A model generated the notes under the pieces. The model searched no databases. It was not told the origin of the DNA and saw nothing but the letters and a program-made list of their open reading frames with translations. Positions 10,206 through 20,857 of a stretch of DNA of 64,000 bases are shown one piece after another. The stretch is from Sanghuangporus weigelae (lineage: Eukaryota; Basidiomycota; Agaricomycetes; Hymenochaetales; Hymenochaetaceae). Location: the NCBI GenBank assembly GCA_033182465.1, contig CP137318.1, forward strand, positions 3,472,001 to 3,536,000. The letters run 5' to 3'. A program made the translations under genes and the position numbers. The first letter of the stretch is position 1. Each line of letters starts with the position of its first letter.

Positions 10206-10778
10206 CCAGCAACTCGCGTTTTCGGCTTCGCCGAAAACCCTGCTGGCCATAAATCATAGTCCTTGTCACTGGTTATTCTGTCTATCCAACTTGATATAAA
10301 TAAGAAAATAAAAGGAACTCCATTGAGCTTATCTGGTCAGTTTATATGTAGCAGAAACTTTCACAGCTTTACCCAAATTAATCAGTCTAAAGGGACACAC
10401 TGAATTGGATTGTGCAAGGAGGAACAGAGTTTTTGGATGCTAATCACACTTGTTCATTGCATACATGTCTGAAATTTTCCTAGTTTTTTTTTTTTCCTTT
10501 TTTCCAGCAAGGCTTGAATAGTGCTTTGGCTGATGAGCACATCCATGTAATGCATACATGCGTTGAGTCCCCCTGCTTTTTTTCCCTCAAGGAATGAAGT
10601 AATGTGTAGATAAAGTGGTGTGGGGGCAGATCGATCGGCAGATCAGATCACCGGCGATCAAACTCCTTAATGTAGTAGAATCACGCGGGAAATGAGAAAA
10701 GAAGCGCTCAAATTCAAGGTCCGAATTTAGTCAGCAGTGGCTGTGTAGAAAAGTACGGTCCTGTTTTTAATATTAAGA
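10206..10778 (-). mobile_element. Helitron-like non-autonomous element C (inverted)
   Basis: Reverse-oriented relative of A and B. On the minus strand it starts A|TCTTAATATT and ends CTGG|T with a perfect 9-bp stem (GTTTTCGGC/GCCGAAAAC, three-base loop). Removal of the element leaves flanks of the same length as the related unoccupied site near 420-471, although part of that site has diverged. It is 573 bp long and has no coding capacity. With A and B it forms a large inverted arrangement. Confidence 0.6.
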
Positions 10779-10890
10779 TGTTCAGACGCTGCTCTGACTC
10801 AATCCCGGTCCATTAGCACAGCACATCAGCCAGAGTTCTCTCTTCTACCCGTACTCAAGTAGATCCGTACTCGTATCCTAAGTGCTTACA

Positions 10891-11085
10891 ATGAGACGCA
10901 AGGCTGCAGTGAAAGCCACCAAGAAAACGCTGCCACATCCATCCTCAACGACAACATCAACATCGACTCGGGCTCCACCGCCGTCGAGATCCTGCCCTAC
11001 CTATTCCTCGGTCTGCGCAGCGCAGCGGCATCTGAGTCGACAAATTCGATCTTCAAGCCTGGATACGTGGAGCGAATATAAGTAC
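10891..11085 (+). pseudogene. Broken DUSP fragment (frameshifted)
   Basis: It keeps the ATG and the Lys/Ala-rich start (MRRKAAVKATKK). An extra base in the following A-run shifts the frame, so the conserved VEILPYLFLG block is read only in the next frame. No active-site Cys follows. It is the counterpart of the fragment at 579, which has lost the start codon but keeps the frame. Both stop before the P-loop. Confidence 0.7.
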
Positions 11086-11537
11086 TAGTGGCAATCGCAG
11101 CTCCTGTTTTGAATACCTTGGAAACACCCGAAAATCGTGTGGATAAACCGCCGTAAAGTCGGTATAATTACCGGATAAAAAGTATTTTTCGTCGACTCTG
11201 GCCTCATGCCATAATTGAGCTCTTTCATTGCAGTTTCATCTGGTCATGGAACATCATGAAATTAAAAATCTTCCGATAGGTTGCGAAACGGATTCGATCA
11301 ATTCACTGTCCGTGAAGATCACGTGGTATATAGCATTAGCGAGGCCTCCATAAACCGATCAGATTTCAGATGCTAAGGTATCGTACATATCTCAACTCTT
11401 TGATCTGGTCTAACCCTTGGTTATCAGGGCACTGAACTCACAAACTCTCGCGTTTCAATGTTAAACCCAGTACAAATCGTCAGTACTTGAGTTCAAAATT
11501 CAAATGCTTTCCGAACACTTGGAAATCAATGAAATTT

Positions 11538-11955
11538 CTAGCGATATGGCTGAGAGGAAGATACCGTCTTCAAAGACCCCCATGACCAACCCCCTGAGCG
11601 TAGAACGAAATGAGCTCGTCTGATACCCAAAATGGTTATTAGATTCGAAGTCTTGCGCAGTCGGGAGCTTCGCAGGTATCTTCGTCGAATGAGATCCAGA
11701 GTCTCAACCTGCGGGGGGAGCACCGACTTCGACCCCGATGCCCACTTCCCGTCTGCCCGAGCCCTTAGACCTCTCCGCCGTTACTACACACGAAAGCATG
11801 GTGTTTAGATTCGGACAAATTGCTCGTTCGCTCATGCATGAGCACATCCTAATCGTTTCCATAAAAGTTCGCGAACCGATTACGAGCTCCTCGAGATTCG
11901 ACGTCTCGGAAAGGAAGGACACGAGGACCCATTCACTCATCCCGCACCAGGGCAA
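11538..11955 (-). pseudogene. Decayed LRR/F-box-like remnant
   Basis: Counterpart of the minus-strand fragment at 1302-1735, with the same frame break and very similar text. No F-box is present. It is kept here only because it is conserved between units. Confidence 0.3.
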
Positions 11956-12354
11956 ACTGAATCTAAACTTTCACTAGTTCTCCCCCTCATCAGCTTGGAA
12001 GATGGGTGAACGGACAAATGATCTTGCCTGTCTGGCTCTTTTGCTTTGCTCTGTGTTATGGAACCATAGGTACTTCCATCGTGTGCCGCAGAAATCCGGA
12101 GATCCGACGCGTTCGGCGACTTCACTTACCGGAATACAGAGGAGGGGAATGGCCCTCTCGTTCGGTGGGCCCATTTCGGCCTCTTACTTTGCGCGGGACG
12201 CGAATATTGAAACGGACCACTTGTGCTCATCTCCGCATCCTTTTCTGACTCAATATTAATACCTCCATCAGCATCAGACGAGCCAGGCGTCTTCTCTCCC
12301 CCAATAAACAATCCACCCATACTCAAGTAAATCCATACTCACATCTTGCCTACC

Positions 12355-13420
12355 ATGGGACGCAAGGTTGCAATAAAGGCATCCAAGATGAACTCCACGG
12401 CAGACCTCAACGACGACACCGACCCCAGCCGCAACATTAGCACCAATACCAACGTCAACACCAACACCAGCTGCAACAGCGGCACCAATACCAACACCAG
12501 CACCAACACCAACACTAACAACAACGCCGACGCCAACACCAACACCAGCGTCAGCACCAACACCAGCACCAACACCAGCACCAACACCCGCACCAGCACT
12601 GACACCGAGGCTGGCACCAACGCAGACACCAACGCCGACGCTAATGTCGATGCAGACTCCGACGCCGTCGAGATCCTGCCCTACCTCTTCCTCGGCCCGC
12701 GCAGCACAGCGGCGTCCAAGCCGTTCATCCGTGCGCACGGGATAACGCACGTGCTGAGTATCGGCGCGTCGCCGCCGGGTCCTGCGCTGCCCGGCCTGGT
12801 GTACACGCGCGTGCCGATGCTCGACAGCCCGAGTGTGAGGATTGAAAATGTTTATCAGCGCGCGAGGGAGGCGATCGAGACTGTTCGGCCTCCTGATGAA
12901 GTTTCGAATCGTGTCGACTCTCAATCGTCTCCTTCTCACCCCGTACTTATACAAGCAAAGGAAAAGCAGAAGCTCAAACAGAACCAAAAACAAAAGGAAA
13001 AGGAGAAGAAGATCCTGGTGCATTGCTCGACAGCCGTCTCGCGCTCGCCCAGCATAGTCGCCGCGTACCTGATGTCGGAGCACAACATGTCGCTCAGGGA
13101 GAGTCTGGGGAGCATCGTCCGCGCGCGGCCTGCTGTGAACCCGAACCCGGGGCTGTTCGCGCAGCTGAAGGAGATGGAGGTGAGGATTAGGGGGTATTCT
13201 TCGATGGAGGGCGTGGAGAGCTTGCCAGGAAGAAAGGAGGAGAGGGTGAGGTTGTTTGAGGAGTGCGAGCGAGCCCACGACGAGGAAGAGGAGGATGAGG
13301 AGGAGTGGGGGTTGAAGAAGATTGAAGAGGAAGGTGAGATTGATAGTTTCTTTACTGTCATTCGTGCTAATTATTGCGGTCACTCTAGTTGGATCTCCAG
13401 CAATCTACTCAGAAGGCTGA
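12355..13420 (+). CDS. Dual-specificity phosphatase-like protein (paralogue)
   Basis: Closely related to the gene at 2116, with the same layout: MGRK start in CCATGG context, Asn/Thr/Ser-rich tract (shorter here), VEILPYLFLGPRS, Asp in PMLDSPS, Lys-rich insert, P-loop HCSTAVSRS with Cys224 and Arg230, and acidic tail. A conserved 55-nt intron (13334-13388) removes the 3' read-through. The tail then ends in the same ten residues as the gene at 2116, and the product is 336 residues. That the intron is kept in a diverged paralogue supports it. The glycine normal in CX2GX2R is Ala here too. Identical copy at 26167. Confidence 0.8.
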
Positions 13421-14458
13421 ATCCGAGATCACAGACGGACAACTTTGAAATGGATATTTTATACTCCTTTAGACTTTGTAATCGACTCAGTCATACCAGT
13501 CAAAGCAATGCTTATTTGCGAGTTTATCTTCGCCGGATTATCATTGGATGTATGCGGTGAATGAGCGAGCAGTTGCACCATCACGCCCTTATGTATTCCA
13601 GATCAGGAGATTCTGGACAGTACGCCACTACCCTTAGAACGTGTGCATAAATGAATTTATCTAGCTTCCTGATGTCTTCGAACTTCCGGTTGCTTCGCAC
13701 AGAGGCTCATCATGAACAGCAAAGTCGTTGATCATATTTTGATTACCACTGGCAGCTTGAAATGCTCGGACTAAAAGCTTTCATACTGTTATAGTCGTTA
13801 AGAGTCGCATCTTGGGAAGGGCATCAATAGCCCTCGCGAGGGACCTTGACATCTGAAAAGATTCCGCTGGCTTGAACAGACGACCGGAATACTTTCTGTT
13901 GCGCCAAGAATGCCAGAGCTAGTGAGAGCAACGAAAGGTCTCTCCCGTCCGGAGGGGTTGAGATCTGTTCCGATAGTTGAAGTATAGACTTCAATCATTT
14001 CTTGCGTGCTCATCAGGTTTTCGAACTAGCTTAGGAACGTCGGTCGGAATCACCTGCTCCAGATATTCATGTGGGTTTCTGATTGTCTTGTATCGCAAAT
14101 AAAGTCGTCCTTCAACTTGATAGTATGCTTCGAATCCTTTATAGTCTAGATCCACACCTTTATCCTGAAAGGCTCTCGGACAGTGACACAAAACCATTAT
14201 ACTCCAGTTCGAGATAGGCACCACAGAAGCCGTGATTCCCAATGGTAATGCAGAACCAGGACCAGAGTCAGATATGTATCACCTCAAAACTGTGACGAGT
14301 ATTGAGCAGTGACGAGGTTTCAGCCATGCACGACGATAAGCACACAGTATCTTGACGAGCAACTGATGGAATTTCTTTCGTACCTAGATGCTCTTACATT
14401 TCGAAATCATAAAGTAAATAGAAGCCACCGGAACGGAGACCGCAGAGAGGCCACTGGA
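13421..14458. other. Spacer with decayed minus-strand ORF
   Basis: No complete gene is seen. Minus-strand frames at 13798-14013 and 13991-14242 overlap and read as one broken product containing FQDKGVDLDYKGFEAYYQVE. The family is not recognised. This is the best preserved version of the fragment at 3484-4038. The last 100 bases before 14459 are unique to this unit and form the 3' flank of the dihydroorotate dehydrogenase gene. Confidence 0.35.
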
Positions 14459-15526
14459 TCACCTCGGCGCGTCCGATAGTATCTGAAACGCGCGTACTCC
14501 CTCTCGCCCGATTAAAGTCGCACACGCGACCACATTAGCTCCCGCATTCCGCATTCGCGCAACGGCAGCTGGGGTCGTGACACCTCCAATTCCTACAAGC
14601 GCTATTCGACGAACAGCAGGATCGGTAGAGCCCGATATGAGTTTGGAAAAAGAGTAGACATTCCCGAGCGAGACTGAATGAATGGCCTCGCCTGCGAGGC
14701 CCCCTAGGACGGTCGGTAAAGCGTATGGAGAATCCCCCTCGTCCCCAAACTTTGACTGCGACTCTTTCGCTGTGAGCATCTGTTCCGCAAAGAGCAGGCT
14801 CGAGCCCAGTGTATTCGTGCATGAGAGGAATGCGATTGGGTTATATCGCTCGCCGTCTATGTCTCTTGAAAGACTTGCGATAAGGGTATGAATGTCGTTA
14901 AACTGCGTCGAATAGGTATAGGGAGGAAGCTTCAGCCCGATGGTAAGTGTCCGGTCCGACCAATACGCCATCGCAAGCACAGCAAGGAGAGGACTCAGCG
15001 CAGAAGGGGTGTAGGACGGCGGAGGGGCGTGCGCAATATTTGGACAGCTCGTGTTGAGCTCGATCCCAATCCGACTGGTCTCGCCGTCCGTATCTCCAAG
15101 TTTTTGACGAAGCTGCTGAATAGCTTCAACCATGTTCTTGAGTTCCGAAGGCGATGATGAAGTTATGCTAATGATGATCGGCTTCGTCGTGCCCTTACTT
15201 TGAAGAAGAGACTCGACCCATGACAAATATCGAGAGAGGGGATAAGGAGAGTACCCGTACGAGTTAACCGAAGATATGGACTCTGCCGAGAAGGCTACCT
15301 AGAACGTATCAATCAATATTTAATTTTTTTTTCAAATTGTAAAATAACTCACAGTGTGCACCGCAGGGTGATTCTCTGCGAATCCGTTCAAAGTTGCTGT
15401 CCGTGTAGTTACTGCACCTGCATATTCGCATGCGTACAGTTCGCGAAGCTGCTTCTCCTCCGAAGCCCACGGGCACGAAGAGTTCATGAGCGCAGGAGAA
15501 ATACTCAAACGATTGATAGTAGCCAT
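14459..15526 (-). CDS. Class 1 dihydroorotate dehydrogenase
   Basis: An FMN enzyme of the dihydroorotate dehydrogenase class 1 family, which oxidises dihydroorotate to orotate in pyrimidine synthesis. Seen here: NSSCPW near the start, GAVTTRT, SVNSYGYSPYP after the intron, the catalytic loop LNTSCPN with the class 1A cysteine, LKLPPY, and the phosphate-binding end VGIGGV...GANVV..ATLI. Two exons (15526-15353 and 15298-14459) with a 54-nt intron give 355 or fewer residues, 337 from this start. The start at 15526 fits the family length. ATGs at 15583 and 15595 are also in frame and would add an N-terminal extension. There is no membrane anchor, so it is probably cytosolic. In fungi with a mitochondrial class 2 enzyme this class may act on another substrate. 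An identical copy lies at 28271. Confidence 0.88.
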
Positions 15527-15717
15527 ATCAGCCAGCCTTGATGCCGAACGTCGCGGTTGGATAGCAAGCGCGTCAAATCTCATCACGCTACTCATTTCTC
15601 CCCCCTTGATAAGAAACAAAATTGATTACATAATCAGCTCCCGCAAGAGAAAGAAAAGACTCTAAATCTGCAAAATAAAATAAAATACCACGAGGACAGG
15701 ACAGAGAACGAAGAATA

Positions 15718-16639
15718 TCATTTTAGCGATTCTTCTCGTTCCACAACAAATCGTTCCAGCTTAATAAGTATGGTTGTCCGTGAAGGATATTGATCAGTTG
15801 GCGTGTTGTGTGCTGTGACACGTCCGGGCTGGAGCAAGACAATCAAGGTTACGAACGATCACCATCTTTAGAATGAACTCACAAATCCAAGTCCATCTAG
15901 AACTGCTTCCACTATTCCTGCGGATAGAGACGAGCAGCTCAGTTGGCTCATCTCTCGAGGGACTGAGATATATCGCGTTATTGGGGGATCGTTGTCAATG
16001 ATCATATCTAATGTACAGAATAATCAATCCACGCCCCCCCCCCCCCCATGAATCACTCTCTTCGAATAAAGATACTTACATTCGTCATCATGTTCCACAC
16101 TTTTCTCGATCGCATCCGCCGGTTTACCAAAGACGGTCCGCCAGACTTGGGTGTGTATAGACATCAAGGCAGGTAAAAACCGAATTTCGCGTTTTGGTGC
16201 TTTGGATTGAGATTCCGTCCTCCAAATCATTAGCTCTAGAACACGGGTGCCGATGCGATATCCCAGCACGTTCAACCTGCGTGATTTGAAGTAAGGACCA
16301 GCTCGAACTCGCGCCGTAACCTTCAATTTTCAGCACCTACCTTCGCTCAAGATCTGCAATCCCATTGACGCGCTTCTGCGTATACTGCACAATCTCGGAA
16401 AAGAGGAACGCAAACGCCGAGAGGGAGACCTCCGCTGTGCGCGTTTTGTTGAGGTTCCGTTCGTAAATATTAGGTCGTGGTCTTGCCATAGCCGCGATAG
16501 CTGCAAGATTCGTCGTTGCAGGTGCCGGAGTTGGAAACGAGAAGCGCGTCGAGCTTGAGGCCGGAGAGAAGTGGTCTGACGACACTGAGGCGCCAGAAAG
16601 GACGGACATTCGTGGGTTGACCGGTTGCGGGTACGCCAT
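15718..16639 (-). CDS. TRS31: TRAPP complex subunit TRS31/TRAPPC5
   Basis: A core subunit of the TRAPP tethering complexes, which act as Rab GTPase exchange factors in ER-Golgi traffic. Four exons (16639-16341, 16276-16080, 16007-15883, 15828-15718) join to 243 residues. Family text is clear: RPNIYERNLNKTRTAEVS, FLFSEIVQY, LNVLGYRIGTRVLEL, KREIRFLPALMSIH, VFGKPADAIEKS, MIIDNDPPITRYISVP, and a C-terminal GFPGRVTAH followed by TTILIKLERFVVERE. A Ser/Pro-rich N-terminal 60 residues precede the conserved bet3-like fold. The C-run (16034-16047) lies in the second intron. It lies between the HMG-box and DHODH genes on the same strand. A protein-identical copy is at 29530. Confidence 0.93.
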
Positions 16640-17241
16640 CGCGTCAGTGATTTACGACAGACTCCGGCAATTCACCTATTAGATATCGGATAGAGGGATG
16701 TAGGAACGAAAGCAGTCCAATGCACTGTAGATGTACATGTAGAAGATGAGAATTCGCGTGCACGTTCAGTCTGAACGAGGAAATGAAAACACGTGATGAT
16801 GACGCGTCGGAACTTGATCAAATTGAATGTCCGACGACTACAATCCGTCAAGCTTCCACTTCGAGTTAGTGTTCCTTGTCCGATGATAGGAATCGTCTAT
16901 GAATTTGACGATACCAACATAAGGAGGGGGGGGGGGGAAGCATTGAGCCTGTCATTGAACTTGAAATACAGAAACTTTGTTATGGATCGGTATCTTCTAC
17001 ATGTATGTCTATATGGAATGATTGAAGATAAATAACTACACTACCAGCGCCAGCTATTTATGGTATACAGGATACATCCACCGGTATATGATACAGGTTA
17101 CGATTTGTTTAGAATTCCGCCACGGAAAGTATGAGATGCTTATGGATAACAGATTCTGCGAAAAGAAGCGAAATGAAACGTACATATCCGAATAAAAGGA
17201 ATAATGATGATGACGATAAGAACGTGAGGCGAAATAACTGG
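16640..17241. other. Intergenic region with G-run
   Basis: No gene is seen between TRS31 and the HMG-box gene. It contains a 12-base G-run (16926-16937, nine bases in copy 2) and a CACGTG palindrome near 16790. It should hold the TRS31 promoter and the 3' flank of the HMG-box gene. Confidence 0.6.
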
Positions 17242-18344
17242 CTATCGTCTGTATTGCGAGCTGCTATCATTGAAGAACGAGGTGAAGCTCGGGTCAAAGT
17301 TGCTCGTGGATGCATCGCACTGATCAACCTGGATGGGCAACCCGAAGATATTGAAAAATGGCATAGTCTCAACTTCGGAGGCGGAAGACTGAGGATCCAT
17401 TTTGTTCCTATTCGTAGTCTCAGAGCCAAACTGCTGACCGAAGAGAGTATAGGTGGTGCTGTTCGTTGGGAACCGGCTGCCGAAGTCAAAGTGTGGTGCG
17501 GGCACCTTCGGAAAAAAAATTCTATGTTAGAGATCAAAAAAGTTGAAAGAACCTCTCACCTGTTCTGGGTCATTCGTTAATTGAGATAGGCATAGATGAG
17601 ATGAACCGCCTTCTGGTGAGTCCACTGGTCGCTGAGAGGTTCCAGAGTATTGCCCAGCAACAGATGTACTTTCGAAAAGGGACTTGCGAAGAGATTCGAT
17701 AAAATCCTGATGAAAGTTCAGACCGTGTGTACCAAGAAAGTGAAAATTTGAAGCGCACGCACGTCACCATAATCATCCTCATATGCATTGATGGTTCCCA
17801 CCGGCTCAGAGGCATGCCGCTGGGTTTCGTGCTCGAATTGCTGAGGAAGAGGGGACCGGTCGATGGACGATTTCGTAGAATGGTTGGCATTCACAGCTGT
17901 TTTCTTCCGCAGAGACCGCCTGGAGCCAATAGAAGACTTCTGCGATGGTGGAGACGTTGGATGAAAGAAGAAGGCGCTAGAATCATCCTGGGGTACATCA
18001 GAGCAAGAAGGAAGCCGAACCACCTCTCGACGCCGAGGTTGGTATCGGTACTCCGGATATTGCTCTGCATGTTTCTCCTTCACTTCATTGGCGCGCCCTA
18101 TCCACTCGTTCTTTTGCGGCTCAGGCATGAGTCTCCAAAGCACGCCCGCCTCCCTGCTCAGCTCTCTGTTGTCCCGGTTCCGGTTCTCCTCCTTTTTTCG
18201 ATAATCGGATGCAAAAAGGATGAAAGGATTGGCAGGTCGTCTTATGTGTTTGTCATCCCGCTTTCTTCTTCGTGAAGGTCCAGCTGAGCCGGGTTCTTGT
18301 TGATAATCGAACTGTGCTGGCACATATATGTATGTATATTGCAT
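17242..18344 (-). CDS. HMG-box protein, 5'-truncated chimera at duplication junction
   Basis: Same gene as the intact copy at 31052-32223, but the duplication junction at 18316/18317 removed its first 32 codons and its promoter. Sequence from the start of the 4.2 kb segment supplies an in-frame ATG (18344) and nine new residues (MQYTYIYVP) before the shared AQFDYQQE. Predicted exons are 18344-17763, 17706-17560 and 17505-17242, giving 330 residues. The HMG box (HIRRPANPFILF, then EAGVLWRLMP and NEWIGRANEVKEKH) is complete, so the product could still bind DNA if expressed. Two substitutions separate it from copy 2: Asp for Tyr just before the box and Gly for Ser in the linker. Whether the new upstream sequence is a promoter is unknown; it may be a pseudogene. 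Confidence 0.65.
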
Positions 18345-18522
18345 CTTTTATGCATGAAAAAGTGTCTTGGACATATTATTTGCTTCACTTTGCTGTAATT
18401 TCTTTGCTGATTTTACTTTGCTCTCATTCCAGTTTGCACTGCAGGTCCTATAATGCTTTATTATATGCTCTGACTGCTATTTCATTTCGTCCTCTGTCCC
18501 TATACATTGCTCTTTGCCTACT

Positions 18523-18888
18523 ATGAGCTCCAGCAACTCACCTCCTCAATCTGTATCTGAGAATGATGACTCACCTATTGATCTGTGCTCTATTCTACAA
18601 GGCTTCACTCAAGAATGGACCACCTGGGATGCTATAGGAGCATTGACACACAGAATTAATTGCTACAGATGCTGGAAGACTTGGCTGCACTATTATGACC
18701 CACTGCAGAATGAGCTATCTGTTGGGTCAGAATTTTATGGCTTTATACGTTTTGCTGAAGATAGAGAAACAATTCGTCAAATACACCTATATAGGTGCAG
18801 AATGCACAAAACATATCGGTATATGAGGTATCTCCTCAGACATGGGGGCATCAGAAGTCTTAACTCTTATCTTATGATTCTTGGATGA
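18523..18888 (+). CDS. Hypothetical protein, 121 residues (copy 2)
   Basis: Identical to the frame at 4711-5076. No family is recognised. Confidence 0.35.
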   Translation: MSSSNSPPQSVSENDDSPIDLCSILQGFTQEWTTWDAIGALTHRINCYRCWKTWLHYYDPLQNELSVGSEFYGFIRFAEDRETIRQIHLYRCRMHKTYRYMRYLLRHGGIRSLNSYLMILG

Positions 18889-19143
18889 CCACTATCTGAT
18901 TTTATTTCTCATGATGATTACTTATTTGATGAAAATTTGTAAAATATATTATTTTGCAATATTTTTTAAATAGTAAAATGTGTTGAGATATTATGTAAAG
19001 GACTTTGCACAACTTTGCCTACTTTGCTGGATCAGAGAATTCTCTTGGCAAGGATATTTAAACCCACAAGTTTTTACATATATCTCCCTCATTTTTACTC
19101 TTCACTTTTCACACATTAGATAATCCTCTTTATACTATACTCT

Positions 19144-19443
19144 ATGACCTCTAATAACTCAACTCATCTCAACGCCGGCAAGTGGCTGTTAGGGAGTAGG
19201 CCCGAGGTTACACCAGTTCGATCTTTTTGCCTAAGCAGCGGTGTGTTGTGCAGAGGTGATCTTATCTACTCACGTCTGGCTGTACCACGCGATCCCTTAC
19301 TAGCCTTTCTAGTCGCGGTCCAAGTTATGGATGCTTTCAGATACGAGGTGATAGTAAAGCAGATTGGGATTTCCAAGAGGCGTGATAGTACAAAGCACAC
19401 AGTAATAGCTCGCTGTAGGGCAAGCTTTACACCAGTGTGTTAA
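19144..19443 (+). CDS. Hypothetical protein, 99 residues (copy 2)
   Basis: Identical to the frame at 5332-5631. Coding status is uncertain. Confidence 0.25.
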   Translation: MTSNNSTHLNAGKWLLGSRPEVTPVRSFCLSSGVLCRGDLIYSRLAVPRDPLLAFLVAVQVMDAFRYEVIVKQIGISKRRDSTKHTVIARCRASFTPVC

Positions 19444-20483
19444 GAGGATCGAAAGATGGGGAAATGAGGGACTAATCCTACAACTATTTATGCTCCCAGA
19501 TATTCCATTTTCCGTCCTATTTCTTACTCATCCTGTCTCCACTTTACTCCACTTTTCTCCACCATTACATCTGTTCCTTTGTCATCCTGCTGCGCTTCGC
19601 TCCACTTTGCTCCAATCTTTGTCAGATTGTCTCCACTATGACAGTATTCTTGTGGAGTTGCTGACTGAGACAATAGAGGTGGTGTTCCGATGTGGAATAC
19701 TCCACTGTCAGTACTCCATAACGATGTCATTGCCGTCATTGAGTGGCATCTTTGCTCTTGGAGCGATGTAGGCTGCTCGGTATGTGATTCTTCGGAATTC
19801 ATCTTGAGGTCCAGCGAGGGTAAGCATAACTCGCACGTCCGTGTTAAGGTGTCGGGTCGGTGTAGAGTATGGTCCAAGGCATATCATGAACTGCATAAGC
19901 TCTGCTGGTGGGTTGTGCTGGGTTCTGGTGACTAGCCATGCTTTGCCTTCATATCGTATGTCTCGAATGTAATGCCATATCCTTCATTGTATAAGGAGTT
20001 GTAACTGCTTGGTCTCCAGGTTCGCATCTCTCGGTAAATAAAGGTTTGCCTGTATCGTAGATGCTGGACATGGTGTGTGCAACTCCGGTCTATACCATCC
20101 AATCATTCTCCAAGTTATCGGGTTCGTAGTTCGAGGGGTCCGAGTTGTGATCGTGAGTTCCTCTCGTTTCTTGGGTACTATTGGGTTTGGTGGATTGGAA
20201 TGCATTGTATCTTGAAGGTGTCGCTCGGTTTCGATGTGACAGTCACGCGTTGTCGATCGGCGGTGTCGTATCTGAAGGTGCTACAGATGTCCGTCCTACT
20301 AAGGGTGCTGAATGTATGAAGGGACCTCCAAAAATGGGATGCCGACGCTATCAGACTCTCAAAGACCTACTACCCGGCAGGTGCCAGGAACCGTCGGAGA
20401 CGTAATGGATGGGTCTAGGGATGCCGCTGGATAAAGGGAATAGGATAACAGGACCGCCGCTTGAGAGGGGGGATCACAGGGGG

Positions 20484-20857
20484 CTGCCGACGTAGCGTAA
20501 ACACAATAGATGGAGAGAAAGGACCGTATAAGATGAATATATGGACTAAGCTGGAGTGAAAGGCTGGAAAGGGCGCTGCAGGGGTGTATGATAGGAAGGC
20601 TGGGTCGCCAGGTGGCCGCCGACGTTGAATAGAGGGGTGCCGGATTGAGGGGGAGGCTGCACAAATCTGCCGAAGTAGTGTAAACGCGATAGATGAAAGG
20701 AAAAGACCGTATAAGATTAATAGATGGGATAAACTGGAGTGAAAGGCTGGAAAGGACGCCGAAGGGGAGTCTGATAAGAAGCCTGGGTCGCCGAAGGGTC
20801 GCCGAAGTCAAATAGAGGGGCGCCGGACAGGTATAAAGTGTGGGGAGGAGGCTCAGG
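20484..20857. repeat. Two 183-bp direct repeats (copy 2)
   Basis: Same repeat pair as 6672-7045. Confidence 0.75.

Larger units (their letters stand above)
4505..18316. repeat. Tandem segmental duplication, copy 1 (13.8 kb)
   Basis: Repeated head to tail at 18317-32127. By reading the two copies side by side I find substitutions at 9544/23356, 18254/32064 and 18290/32100. I also find length or composition changes in an A-run (9766-9797), a C-run (14 against 15) and a G-run (12 against 9). Everything else I compared is identical. The two parental breakpoints share only a single C, so there is no long homology at the junction. Confidence 0.95.

Noticed and set aside
17131-17580. Plus-strand open frame of 149 codons (also at 30941-31390)
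   Set aside because: It overlaps antisense to HMG-box exons 2-3, whose splice sites and frame are consistent. No domain is seen on this strand.
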